Under the pieces are notes generated by a model, which made no database searches, was not told the DNA's origin, and worked only from the letters and a program-made list of their open reading frames with translations. The position numbers and the translations under genes are program-made. Positions 1-6,740 of a stretch of DNA of 34,867 nucleotides are shown piece by piece (within the stretch, counting starts at the first letter, position 1; every line of letters begins with the position of its first letter). The DNA comes from Desulfuromonadaceae bacterium (GTDB lineage Bacteria > Desulfobacterota > Desulfuromonadia > Desulfuromonadales > Syntrophotaleaceae), in assembly GCA_007134025.1 (NCBI GenBank), contig SLLR01000071.1, positions 1-34,867 on the forward strand, in the 5' to 3' direction.

Positions 1-59
1 CTTTCATCGTCAGCGAGCGGGTAAAGAGCGTTGCAAAGGCCAAAATTCCGTCATCCTAA
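1..59 (+). CDS. C-terminal end of an unidentified protein (partial)
   Basis: The frame starting at base 3 is open from the left edge to a TAA at 57-59 and reads FIVSERVKSVAKAKIPSS. This would be the last 18 residues of a plus-strand gene whose body lies outside the window. The fragment is too short to assign to a family. An inverted repeat (CCGGCG/CGCCGG, about 92-113) follows but has no T tract. The two other plus frames run to stops without a recognisable product, so this reading is only the likeliest one. Confidence 0.3.
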   Translation, partial: FIVSERVKSVAKAKIPSS

Positions 60-181
60 GAACTTCCCCCCTTGAATGTCAAAGCATTTCTCCGGCGTCA
101 ATCCCTCGCCGGGGTCCGCCGCAAGCCGTCTTGCCGAATATTCCGGGTAACCGTATCTGAACCCTTTTCGGCAGACCCGTC

Positions 182-210
182 AAGACAAGTCACCGAGCCT
201 GTATTATACT
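182..210 (+). promoter_or_regulatory. Candidate sigma-70 promoter for the DUF4197 gene
   Basis: AAGACA at 182-187 (4 of 6 matches to the -35 consensus) is followed after exactly 17 bases by TATACT at 205-210 (5 of 6 to the -10). It lies about 55 bases upstream of the ATG at 264. This is a by-eye match only. Confidence 0.45.
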
Positions 211-263
211 GACCGTTAAAGGATCTGGCCAACCAACCACTCTCTAGCCACGAGGTATGCACA

Positions 264-1004
264 ATGAAAAAGTGGACTGCGGTTATTTGCCTGAGTCTGT
301 GTCTGAGCCCCTTCGCCCTTCCGCCGGCTTCGGCGGAAGCCGCCTGGAACCGCCTGGTCCGCAGTGTAAAAAATCTGGTGGGAAGCCCTTCACTGCAAGA
401 CCAGGAAGTGGTCGCCGGACTGAAAGAAGCTCTGCGACTGGGTACGGAAAACAGCGTCAACCAGGTAGGCCGCCCTGGTGGGTTTCTGAACAATCCAAAG
501 ATCCGTATCGACCTTCCCGCACCTCTGGCCCGCGGAGAAAAACTGCTTCGCTACGCCGGCTACAGTGAGCAACTGGAGGCGTTTGAAACGAGCATGAACC
601 GGGCTGCCGAACAGGCTGCTCCCCAGGCCCGATCCATCTTCCTGCAAGCCATCGGCGAGATGACTCTGGCCGACGCGCAAAAAATTCTTCACGGCGGTGA
701 GACCGCTGCCACCGATTATTTTGCCGCCCAGACACGACCGGGGCTGGCGGAAGCCTTTACCCCCATTGTTCGCCGGTCACTGGCAGAAGTTGATGCCACC
801 AGCCGATTTCAGAATCTGAACACAACCTTCCGCAACCTGCCCTTCGGCGAAAACCTCCATATCGACCTGGATCAGTATGTGACCAACGGTGCCCTGGACG
901 GCCTGTTTTTTGTGCTGGGGGAAGAGGAGCGCAAAATCCGCCGAAATCCGGCGGCCCGCACCACCGAGTTGCTGCAGAAGGTCTTCGCGGCGACGGACAA
1001 CTGA
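264..1004 (+). CDS. DUF4197 family protein, exported
   Basis: A 246-residue protein starting with a clear signal peptide: KK at 2-3, a hydrophobic run to about residue 20, and an A-x-A type cleavage region around PPASAEA. The mature part matches the DUF4197 pattern as I know it: an N-terminal stretch with GLKEALRLGTENSV, then NPKIRIDLP, an alpha-helical body, and a conserved YVTNGALDGLFFVLGEEE segment near residues 205-225. The family's function is unknown; members are periplasmic or lipoprotein-like. The ATG at 264 has a weak AGG at about 253-255 upstream. The gene stands alone: the next gene is convergent and ends at 1041. Family assignment is firm, biochemical role open. Confidence 0.85.
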   Translation: MKKWTAVICLSLCLSPFALPPASAEAAWNRLVRSVKNLVGSPSLQDQEVVAGLKEALRLGTENSVNQVGRPGGFLNNPKIRIDLPAPLARGEKLLRYAGYSEQLEAFETSMNRAAEQAAPQARSIFLQAIGEMTLADAQKILHGGETAATDYFAAQTRPGLAEAFTPIVRRSLAEVDATSRFQNLNTTFRNLPFGENLHIDLDQYVTNGALDGLFFVLGEEERKIRRNPAARTTELLQKVFAATDN

Positions 1005-1040
1005 CGGCCTGGGGCTGCGGCTTCGATTATGGCCCTGAAT

Positions 1041-2198
1041 TCAGCCCTCCAGAGCCTGGGCCAGATCGGCAATGATGTCCTCCAACGCTTCGATCCCCAC
1101 GGACAGCCGCAGCAGACGATCGCAGATCCCCAGTTCGAGCCGCCGAGCTTCGGGAATATCGGCGTGGGTCTGTACCGCCGGCAAGGTCATGAGCGACTCG
1201 ACGCCGCCCAGACTTTCGGCGAAACTGATCAGCCGCAGCCGCTTCAGGGTCCGTCGGGCGGTCTCCGGAGCATCGACGCGAAAGGACAGCATGCCGCCAA
1301 AGCCTTGAGCCTGCCGACGGCTGAGCTGATGACCGGGATGCTGCGGCAGTCCGGGATAATACACCTGCTCCACGCGCCGGTGCCCGTCCAGCCAGCGGGC
1401 CACGGGCAGGGCGTTGGCTTCGTGCCGACCAAGCCGCAGGGCCAGGGTCTTCAAGGACCGCAACAGCAGCCAGCAGTCCTGGGGAGGCAGGATGGCCCCG
1501 GTGGAATTCTGCAGAAAAAAAAGCTCATCGCCCAGGGCCGGGGCCCGGGCGATGAGCGCTCCAGCGCAGAGGTCGTTATGGCCGCCCAGATACTTGGTCG
1601 CCGAATAAACCACCACATCGGCGCCGAAAGCGAGGGGTCTCTGCAGCAGCGGCGTCAAAAAGGTATTGTCCACCACATAAAGCAACCCATGCGCACGACA
1701 AAGCGCTCCCAGGCCTTCCAGGTCCGCCACCCCCAGCAGGGGGTTGCCGGGAGTTTCCACCAGCAGGGCACGACTGCGGGGTTCGATGGCTGCAGCCACC
1801 GCCGCCAGGTCGGTGCTGTCCACGTAACTGGCCGTGACCCCGAGTCGGGCAAAAATCTGCTCCAGAACCCGATAGGTGCCGCCGTACAGATCCCGGGACA
1901 CGATCAGGTGGTCCCCGGAGTCAAATTTCAGAAACAAGGTGCTCAGCGCCGCCATGCCCGAAGCGAACACCAGACCTCGCTCGCCACCCTCGAGATCGGC
2001 CAGCGTCTCTTCAAGCACCTGTCGGGTCGGGTTGCCAGTGCGGGTGTAATCAAAACCGGTAGTCTCCCCCACGCCGGGATGCCGGAAGGTGGCGCTGGGA
2101 TAAATGGGAAAGCTGATGGCGCCGGTGGTTTTATCCCGTCCAACACCGCACTGCACCAGACGACTCTCCAGCTTCAAATCCTGCTCAAACACGGCCAT
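1041..2198 (-). CDS. metB: Trans-sulfuration PLP enzyme, cystathionine gamma-synthase/lyase type
   Basis: A 385-residue fold-type I PLP enzyme of the Cys/Met metabolism family. Visible family residues include YTRTGNPT (51-58), where Tyr and Arg bind the PLP phosphate of the neighbouring subunit; SGMAALS (80-86); the PLP ring aspartate in VDNTF (D177); and the Schiff-base lysine in SATKYLGG (K202). Such enzymes make cystathionine from an activated homoserine and cysteine, or do related gamma or beta eliminations; sequence motifs alone do not separate metB, metC, metY-like and mgl activities. A SAM-I riboswitch with a terminator lies directly upstream, so the enzyme is most likely biosynthetic and shut off when SAM is plentiful. 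cysK, upstream on the same strand, supplies cysteine. That makes metB the best guess. Confidence 0.85.
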   Translation of the reverse strand: MAVFEQDLKLESRLVQCGVGRDKTTGAISFPIYPSATFRHPGVGETTGFDYTRTGNPTRQVLEETLADLEGGERGLVFASGMAALSTLFLKFDSGDHLIVSRDLYGGTYRVLEQIFARLGVTASYVDSTDLAAVAAAIEPRSRALLVETPGNPLLGVADLEGLGALCRAHGLLYVVDNTFLTPLLQRPLAFGADVVVYSATKYLGGHNDLCAGALIARAPALGDELFFLQNSTGAILPPQDCWLLLRSLKTLALRLGRHEANALPVARWLDGHRRVEQVYYPGLPQHPGHQLSRRQAQGFGGMLSFRVDAPETARRTLKRLRLISFAESLGGVESLMTLPAVQTHADIPEARRLELGICDRLLRLSVGIEALEDIIADLAQALEG

Positions 2199-2222
2199 AG
2201 TCGGCTCCTATCGCCATTGGCG

Positions 2223-2260
2223 TAAAACAAAAGCCCCTTCCGGAAAAAGGGAAGGGGCTT
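2223..2260 (-). terminator. Riboswitch-controlled intrinsic terminator
   Basis: On the minus strand a perfect 11-bp stem (2250-2260 with 2231-2241) and an 8-base loop are followed by TTGTTTT. It sits 25 bases before the metB start and just after the SAM-I aptamer, the usual place for the expression platform of a transcription-terminating SAM riboswitch. Confidence 0.85.
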
Positions 2261-2297
2261 CGACGGGACCGCGACAGTTCAAGATCCCTTGAAGCAC

Positions 2298-2413
2298 CGT
2301 CCTCATCTTCCCCCGAAAAATCGGGGCAGGAAGTAGCACCGGCTGTCCGCCTGTAGCAGACCGGTTGCTGTGGCATCATCGGGCCTGTCCCTCCGCCACT
2401 CTCCATAAAGACG
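2298..2413 (-). ncRNA. SAM-I (S-box) riboswitch aptamer
   Basis: The minus strand carries the hallmark S-box core: GAGAGTGGCGGAGGGA, then GGCCCGATGATGCCACAGCAACC. P1 is formed by CGTCTTTAT (2413-2405) pairing with ATGAGGACG (2306-2298), nine pairs including G-U wobbles. P3 is the ACCGG/CCGGT stem, and P4 is CCCCGA/TCGGGG at 2326-2311. The RNA binds S-adenosylmethionine; with the terminator at 2223-2260 it should stop transcription of metB when SAM is high. Motif and pairing are seen directly; the OFF-switch logic is from the family. Confidence 0.92.
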
Positions 2414-2422
2414 TTGCCTGGT

Positions 2423-2467
2423 GGCGCCAGCGGTGCTTTCGCCCGTTCCGAAAGCACCGCTGGCGCC
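2423..2467. repeat. Perfect 18-bp inverted repeat in the metB leader
   Basis: Arms at 2423-2440 and 2450-2467 are exact reverse complements, with a 9-base loop (GCCCGTTCC). It lies 9 bases 5' of the riboswitch P1 stem. On the plus strand it is followed by TGTTTTAG, a poor T tract, and no plus-strand gene needs ending there. It may fold at the very 5' end of the metB leader RNA. Confidence 0.8.
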
Positions 2468-2477
2468 TGTTTTAGTC

Positions 2478-2506
2478 AACCTAATACTAAACACACCAAT
2501 CGTCAA
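2478..2506 (-). promoter_or_regulatory. Candidate promoter for the riboswitch-metB transcript
   Basis: TTGACG (2506-2501, 5 of 6) is followed after 17 bases by TAGGTT (2483-2478, 3 of 6) in an AT-rich stretch. If used, transcription would begin near 2471, a few bases before the 18-bp inverted repeat. The -10 match is weak. Confidence 0.3.
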
Positions 2507-2605
2507 GTAGTATATTTTTATTCCAATCGTTTTTGTTTATTATTTTACTATGGTTAACTTGATAAATTCTGGCTCAAACCCCTTGACTTTGCATAAGTCC
2601 CCCCT

Positions 2606-3565
2606 TCAGCCTGCCGCCAAGTGTTCGTATAGCACGCTGGAGAGATAGCGCTCGCCCGCATCGGGAAGAATAACCACCATCCGCTTGTCGGCAAATTCCG
2701 GCAGTCGGGACAGTCGGGCGGCCACCGCCACAGCGGCGCCGCAGGAAATACCGGAAAGGATGCCTTCATCGGTGCCCAGCTGCCGGGCAAAGTCGATAGC
2801 CTCTTCGTTGCTTACTGACTCGACCCGATCGATGATGGACAGATCAAGGGTTTCGGGGATGAATCCCGCCCCGATTCCCTGAATCTTGTGGGGCCCGGGC
2901 TGCAACTCGGCGCCGGCCAGTTTCTGGCGGATAACCGGCGAATCTACCGGCTCCACGGCCACCGAGTAGAGGGCTTTGCCCCGATCCCGTTCAAAATACT
3001 GGGAGATACCGCTGATCGTGCCTCCGGTACCGACACCGGCTACCAGAACATCCACCTCGCCGTCCGTCGCCTCCCAGATCTCCGGACCGGTCGTGGTTCG
3101 GTGAATGGCCGGATTGGCCGGATTTTTGAACTGGTGCAAGAGCAGATAACGCTCGGGATCGGAGGCGGCCAATTCCTCGGCGGCGGCAATCGCACCGTTC
3201 ATGCCCCGCGCTCCCGCTGTCAATATCAACCTGGCCCCAAAGGCCTTGAGCACCTTGCGCCGTTCCAAGCTCATGGTCTCGGGCATGGTGAGGGTGATGG
3301 GAATCCCCCGGGCGGCGGCGACAAAAGCCAGGGCGATGCCGGTATTGCCGCTGGTGGGCTCTACCAGTTCCCGGCCCGGCCCGAGCAGTCCTCTGCTTTC
3401 CGCGTCCTGCACCATGGCCGCGCCGATGCGGCATTTGACACTGTAGGCGGGATTCCGGCCTTCAATCTTGGCGACCACCCGGGATCCTTCGGCAACGATA
3501 CGATTCAGTCGCACCAGCGGAGTGCGGCCGATACTCTGGGCATTGTCGGAAAAAATTCGGCTCAT
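2606..3565 (-). CDS. cysK: Cysteine synthase (O-acetylserine sulfhydrylase)
   Basis: A 319-residue fold-type II PLP enzyme that makes cysteine from O-acetylserine and sulfide. The PLP lysine lies in AYSVKCRIG (K44), the substrate loop is [11 protein letters not shown] (69-79), the glycine-rich phosphate loop is [10 protein letters not shown], and the serine that contacts the pyridine nitrogen is in GISCGAAVA near the C terminus. I chose the ATG at 3565 because AAAGGAG sits 6-7 bases upstream and the protein then starts [18 protein letters not shown], as family members do; an in-frame ATG at 3595 has no such site. The gene lies between a broken Rrf2 regulator and the SAM-controlled metB gene, and provides cysteine for trans-sulfuration. 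Confidence 0.93.
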   Translation of the reverse strand: MSRIFSDNAQSIGRTPLVRLNRIVAEGSRVVAKIEGRNPAYSVKCRIGAAMVQDAESRGLLGPGRELVEPTSGNTGIALAFVAAARGIPITLTMPETMSLERRKVLKAFGARLILTAGARGMNGAIAAAEELAASDPERYLLLHQFKNPANPAIHRTTTGPEIWEATDGEVDVLVAGVGTGGTISGISQYFERDRGKALYSVAVEPVDSPVIRQKLAGAELQPGPHKIQGIGAGFIPETLDLSIIDRVESVSNEEAIDFARQLGTDEGILSGISCGAAVAVAARLSRLPEFADKRMVVILPDAGERYLSSVLYEHLAAG

Positions 3566-3626
3566 CTTCAGCTCCTTTGGGTTGTGAAGCTTCACGGGGA
3601 CGCGATCCTGGCCGCCCGATCGTTAA

Positions 3627-3651
3627 AGTCAATCCGTAGAATAAATAGACT
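3627..3651. promoter_or_regulatory. Imperfect palindrome upstream of cysK, possible Rrf2 operator
   Basis: AGTCAAT (3627-3633) and ATAGACT (3645-3651) form a 25-bp dyad with one mismatch in seven. It lies between the Rrf2 gene and cysK in an AT-rich stretch likely to hold the cysK promoter. A low-stability A/T hairpin (GAAAAAA, 3-base loop, TTTTTTC) is next to it at 3660-3676. A binding role is inference from position; I could not match it to a known IscR or CymR consensus. Confidence 0.3.
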
Positions 3652-3691
3652 TATTAGTTGAAAAAACTATTTTTTCTCCAGCCGTGCCCCT

Positions 3692-4152
3692 TCAGATACC
3701 GTAATCGATCGCATTTCCGGCCTGTCGCGCCGCCTGGCGAGAGCGTTCAAGTACCTGCTCCAGGCTGGTGGAATCGAGGATATCGGCAACGGCCTCCCGA
3801 ACATCCATCATCACCAGACGAATGCCGCAAACCGCCTCGTCGACACATTTCTCACACTTCTGATACGCCGTTACGCTCACACAAGCAACCGGGGCCAACG
3901 GCCCTTCCGGCACCCGAAGGGCCTGCCCCATGGTAATAGTGGACGGTTGCCGGGAAAGGAAATAACCACCCCCCGACCTTTGCGGCTGGCAAGCAGGCCG
4001 GCGTTCTTGAGTTGCAGCAGTATAAGCTCGAGAAATTTTCGCGGAATACGCTCTGTTTCAGCCAGTTCCGCAATCAGCAGCGGCCCCCTGCCATACTCAC
4101 GGGCCAGTCTCAACAGAGCCAGCAATCCATACTTGGTTTTCTTTGAAATCAT
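3692..4152 (-). pseudogene. Rrf2-family regulator (IscR/CymR-like), frameshifted
   Basis: Two overlapping minus-strand frames together make one full-length Rrf2 protein of about 153 residues. Frame one, from the ATG at 4152, gives the winged-helix half: KKTKYGLLALLRLA, IAELAETERIPRKFLELILLQL, ASRKGRG. At a run of six G (3974-3969) it shifts and continues out of frame. A seventh G would give the family motif GRGGGYFLSR and lead into frame two, ending at 3692. Frame two holds the effector half with conserved cysteines (CVSVTAYQKCEKC, VDEAVCGIR). Rrf2 regulators sense Fe-S status or cysteine supply; being next to cysK suggests a CymR-like role. Either the gene is truly broken, or phase-variable, or the run was miscounted in the assembly. 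Confidence 0.85.
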
Positions 4153-4176
4153 GCCCCGTTCCGCCTTCTGGTACGA

Positions 4177-4205
4177 ACGGTATTATTTACTAGCAAATTT
4201 GTCAA
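4177..4205 (-). promoter_or_regulatory. Candidate promoter of the Rrf2 gene
   Basis: A perfect TTGACA (4205-4200) is followed after 17 bases by TACCGT (4182-4177, 3 of 6), 25 bases before the Rrf2 start. The -35 is convincing, the -10 weak. Confidence 0.4.
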
Positions 4206-4213
4206 CAATTTTT

Positions 4214-4446
4214 TTAAGAAGTAATTTTTCCACGGCTGAATGAAGGGAAAATATCTTTCTGAAGTACCGGTTGCCCCAGCACCCGGTCCTCCTGCAGCAG
4301 CACGGCGAACTCATCGGCCGGTAGCGGCTTGCTGAACAGATAGCCCTGCAGCATGTCGCGCTGGCGGTCCCGCAGAAAAAAGCCAACTGCTGTTGCGTCT
4401 CAACCCCCTCGGCAACGGCGGACAGGCCCGGGTTGTGGACAATGTC
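4214..4446 (-). pseudogene. Remnant of an EAL-domain c-di-GMP phosphodiesterase
   Basis: On the minus strand the first frame reads SAVAEGVETQQQLAF, the AEGVET signature near the end of EAL domains. After a run of six T (4381-4376) the sense continues in another frame as LRDRQRDMLQGYLFSKPLP, then ADEFAVLL and a tail ending at TAA (4216-4214). QGYLFSKPLP is the classic EAL C-terminal motif. Upstream, 4447-4692 shows no further EAL motifs, so only about the last 75 residues remain, with one frameshift. c-di-GMP hydrolysis by this piece is impossible since the EVL/EAL and metal-binding parts are absent. The rest of the 4153-4692 stretch holds only promoters. Confidence 0.75.
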
Positions 4447-4657
4447 GCTGACCGTGGATACCACCAAGACCCCGGTGGGGACGAGAGTCACTTGAACCGC
4501 CCCGGCACTAAAGCCAGAGACTTGCCCTCGCATCGCCGGTCAAAAATGCATTCAACTGGACAGCGAAGAAAACCATGATTTCAGCCGATGCCGACGCCGT
4601 GTCGGCCGTTGCTGGCCATCCAGGCACAGACCATCAAGACAAGACCATCACGACCCG

Positions 4658-4686
4658 TTGTTCTTTCATCAGGAACCTGCTAGAAT
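4658..4686 (+). promoter_or_regulatory. Candidate promoter of the lytic transglycosylase gene
   Basis: TTGTTC (4658-4663), 17 bases, then TAGAAT (4681-4686, 5 of 6). The ATG at 4693 lies only six bases after the -10, about where transcription would start. Confidence 0.45.
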
Positions 4687-4692
4687 AAGTCC

Positions 4693-5691
4693 ATGAAAAA
4701 TTTAATGAAAACACAACTTGTGGTTGTCGCGCTGGTGCTGGTTTTCGGTCTGGTCCCGTTCCCTGTCATGGCCGAACCGGAGGCTCTCAAATTCGCCGAC
4801 TGGCTGCAGGAACTTCGTGATGAGGCCAAGGCCGCAGGGATTTCCGAGGCCACCCTGGATTTGGCCCTGGCCAATCTGGTCACGCCTCGGGCCGAGGTCG
4901 TCACCCTGGATCGGAGCCAGCCGGAGTTGACCCAGGCCTTCAGCCGCTATCTGGCGGCCCGTGTGGGAGAAGAGCGGATCGACCGGGGGCAGCTGATGCT
5001 GCGGCGCTACCCCACCTGGTTGGGGCGGGTGGAAAGGGATTACGGGGTACAGAGGCGCTTTATCGTCGCCCTGTGGGGGATGGAAAGCAGCTACGGCCTT
5101 CATACCGGCAATTTCCCGGTTGTCGAAGCCCTGGCAGCACTGGCTTATGACGGGCGTCGAGCGGCCTATTTCCGTGGCGAACTGCTCAATGCCCTGCGCA
5201 TCGTCGATGCCGGGTACATTCCCTTTGAGCGCATGAAAGGCTCCTGGGCCGGCGCCATGGGCCAATGCCAGTTCATGCCTTCCAGTTTTCTGCGTTTCGC
5301 GGTGGACGCCGACGGTGACGGCCGCCGGGATATCTGGGAGTCGGTTCCCGACGTACTGGCATCAACGGCCAACTATCTGGCCCACCATGGCTGGCAGGAC
5401 GATCAGACCTGGGGCCGCCCGGTGCGCCTGCCCCGGGAGTTCGACGCCGAACTGGCCGGCCTGGAGACCCGTCTGCCCCTGTCCCGCTGGCAGGCTCTCG
5501 GGGTGCGGCGACTCGACGGGCGTCCCCTGCCCCGTCGCGAACTGAAAGCCTCGCTGCTGCTTCCCGACGGACCGCAAGGCCCGGCTTTTCTGGTCTACGA
5601 CAATTTCCGGGCGCTGCTGCGCTGGAACCGTTCCATCTCCTTTGCCCTGGCCGTCGGCAGCCTCTCCGATCTCCTCGAAAACCGCCGTTGA
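4693..5691 (+). CDS. MltB-type lytic murein transglycosylase
   Basis: A 332-residue exported protein with a signal peptide (K3, K6, hydrophobic 8-26, cleavage near VMA/EPE at 27/28). It has no lipobox cysteine, so it is probably periplasmic rather than a lipoprotein. The SLT_2 domain (about 33-330) shows the catalytic glutamate in WGMESSYG (E131), GNFPVVEALAALAYDGRR, and MGQCQFMPSSF followed by a calcium-loop-like DADGDGRRDIW and the NYLAHHGW motif. It cleaves peptidoglycan glycan strands with formation of 1,6-anhydromuramic ends. No convincing Shine-Dalgarno precedes the ATG at 4693; the ATG at 4705 is an alternative. It is flanked by a c-di-GMP gene remnant and a convergent J-domain gene, which gives no functional hint. 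Confidence 0.92.
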   Translation: MKNLMKTQLVVVALVLVFGLVPFPVMAEPEALKFADWLQELRDEAKAAGISEATLDLALANLVTPRAEVVTLDRSQPELTQAFSRYLAARVGEERIDRGQLMLRRYPTWLGRVERDYGVQRRFIVALWGMESSYGLHTGNFPVVEALAALAYDGRRAAYFRGELLNALRIVDAGYIPFERMKGSWAGAMGQCQFMPSSFLRFAVDADGDGRRDIWESVPDVLASTANYLAHHGWQDDQTWGRPVRLPREFDAELAGLETRLPLSRWQALGVRRLDGRPLPRRELKASLLLPDGPQGPAFLVYDNFRALLRWNRSISFALAVGSLSDLLENRR

Positions 5692-5903
5692 ACCCCGATT
5701 GCCTAATTTCCGGACCACTGGTCCGCCGCTTCAGGATTTTACGACTGCGGCACGTCGCTCACCCGCTCTGCGCTCTCCGAGTGCCCATAAACGCTTCGAT
5801 TGAAAACTGGTCTAAGCCGTCACAGTTTTAAACCAGGTAAGGCCCCATCAAGGGGCCTCAGCGAAGTGGGCTACAGGATTGTCATGCAGGTGCTGGCGGC
5901 CGC

Positions 5904-6740
5904 TCAGAAATCCCTGTGGCGGAAAGGCCGGACCGCAAACTGCCGGTTGTGGTTTAACTGGGCACGCACCATGCGCTCGATATCTTCGCTGCTGAGAATG
6001 TTTTGTTCGATGAAAAACTCGCCGAGCCGTTTCTGCCGCGACCGCTGATAGTACAGCAAAGTCGTCAGTTGTCGGTCGGTAAGATATTGCAGGTGGACGG
6101 CTTTTTCCCCAAATCGACGCAGATTTCCACGGGCCGTGAGAATGCCGCGCACCTGGTCATCGGTCAACCAACCCCAGCGCTGGGCAATGTCCCCGAGGTT
6201 GGGGCGCTGTCGCCGCTGCCAAAGCAGGGCCTCGATGAGTTGACGATAGTCGATGAGTCGCTGGTAGTAGAGAAACAGACCGAATTCAAGGGTACGGTCG
6301 GGGAGACTTCCCGCATAAAAATGTTTTGATCCGGCATGTTGCTGCCATGACGAGGCAGGTCGGGAATAGGAGTGGTATGGATTCGACGAAGCGCCCTCCC
6401 GATCCGCCCCTGTGGCGGCCCACTGCCGGGCGGAAGAACGGGCACCGGCGGCGGGCGCTGTCGAGGCTTCCGGAGCACCGCCCTGTTCCCGTTGTTGAAA
6501 GTAGTTGCCAAACAGTTCATAGGCCGCTACCAACTCCTGAAAAAGCCCGGTATGGAGACGCCGCTGTCCGTCATCGCCGGCAAAAACATCGGGGTGGGTT
6601 TCCTTGACCCGCCGCCGATAGGCCGACTTGACGCCGCTGGGCTGAAGATAGGACAGAAACTCGGAGGAAACTTCCACATTGTCGCCGAACAGGGTGCGAC
6701 AGGCCTTGAAAACGTCCGCTTGAGTGAGGAGGATGGACAA
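5904..6740 (-). CDS. J-domain protein with two C-terminal helical repeat modules
   Basis: About 278 residues if started at the TTG at 6740, which has GGAG seven bases upstream; longer in-frame starts lack a ribosome site. Residues 8-75 form a J-domain-like unit (DVFKACRTLFG, then YRRRVKETHPD with the HPD tripeptide at 49-51), which would stimulate an Hsp70. A low-complexity linker rich in Ala, Ser and Gly follows (about 85-145). The C-terminal half holds two related modules, RLIDYRQLIEALLWQRRQ with NLGDIAQRWGWLTDDQ, and YLTDRQLTTLLYYQRSRQ with RLGEFFIEQNILSSEDIE. This LGe-(x)-L-t-x-x-Q/E style resembles the MshEN/GspE N-terminal modules of secretion ATPases. Partner and role are unknown. It is transcribed away from the chemoreceptor gene. 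Confidence 0.75.
   Translation of the reverse strand: MSILLTQADVFKACRTLFGDNVEVSSEFLSYLQPSGVKSAYRRRVKETHPDVFAGDDGQRRLHTGLFQELVAAYELFGNYFQQREQGGAPEASTAPAAGARSSARQWAATGADREGASSNPYHSYSRPASSWQQHAGSKHFYAGSLPDRTLEFGLFLYYQRLIDYRQLIEALLWQRRQRPNLGDIAQRWGWLTDDQVRGILTARGNLRRFGEKAVHLQYLTDRQLTTLLYYQRSRQKRLGEFFIEQNILSSEDIERMVRAQLNHNRQFAVRPFRHRDF

Noticed and set aside
1029-2225. 398-codon open frame on plus, antisense to the metB-type gene
   Set aside because: The minus strand carries a full PLP enzyme with all motifs; the plus product is low-complexity Gln/Gly/His-rich and has no family features. High GC makes long shadow frames common.
5840-5858. Terminator between the lytic transglycosylase and J-domain genes
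   Set aside because: A 7-bp AGGCCCC/GGGGCCT hairpin exists but no T tract follows on either strand; a second short dyad at 5711-5725 has the same problem.
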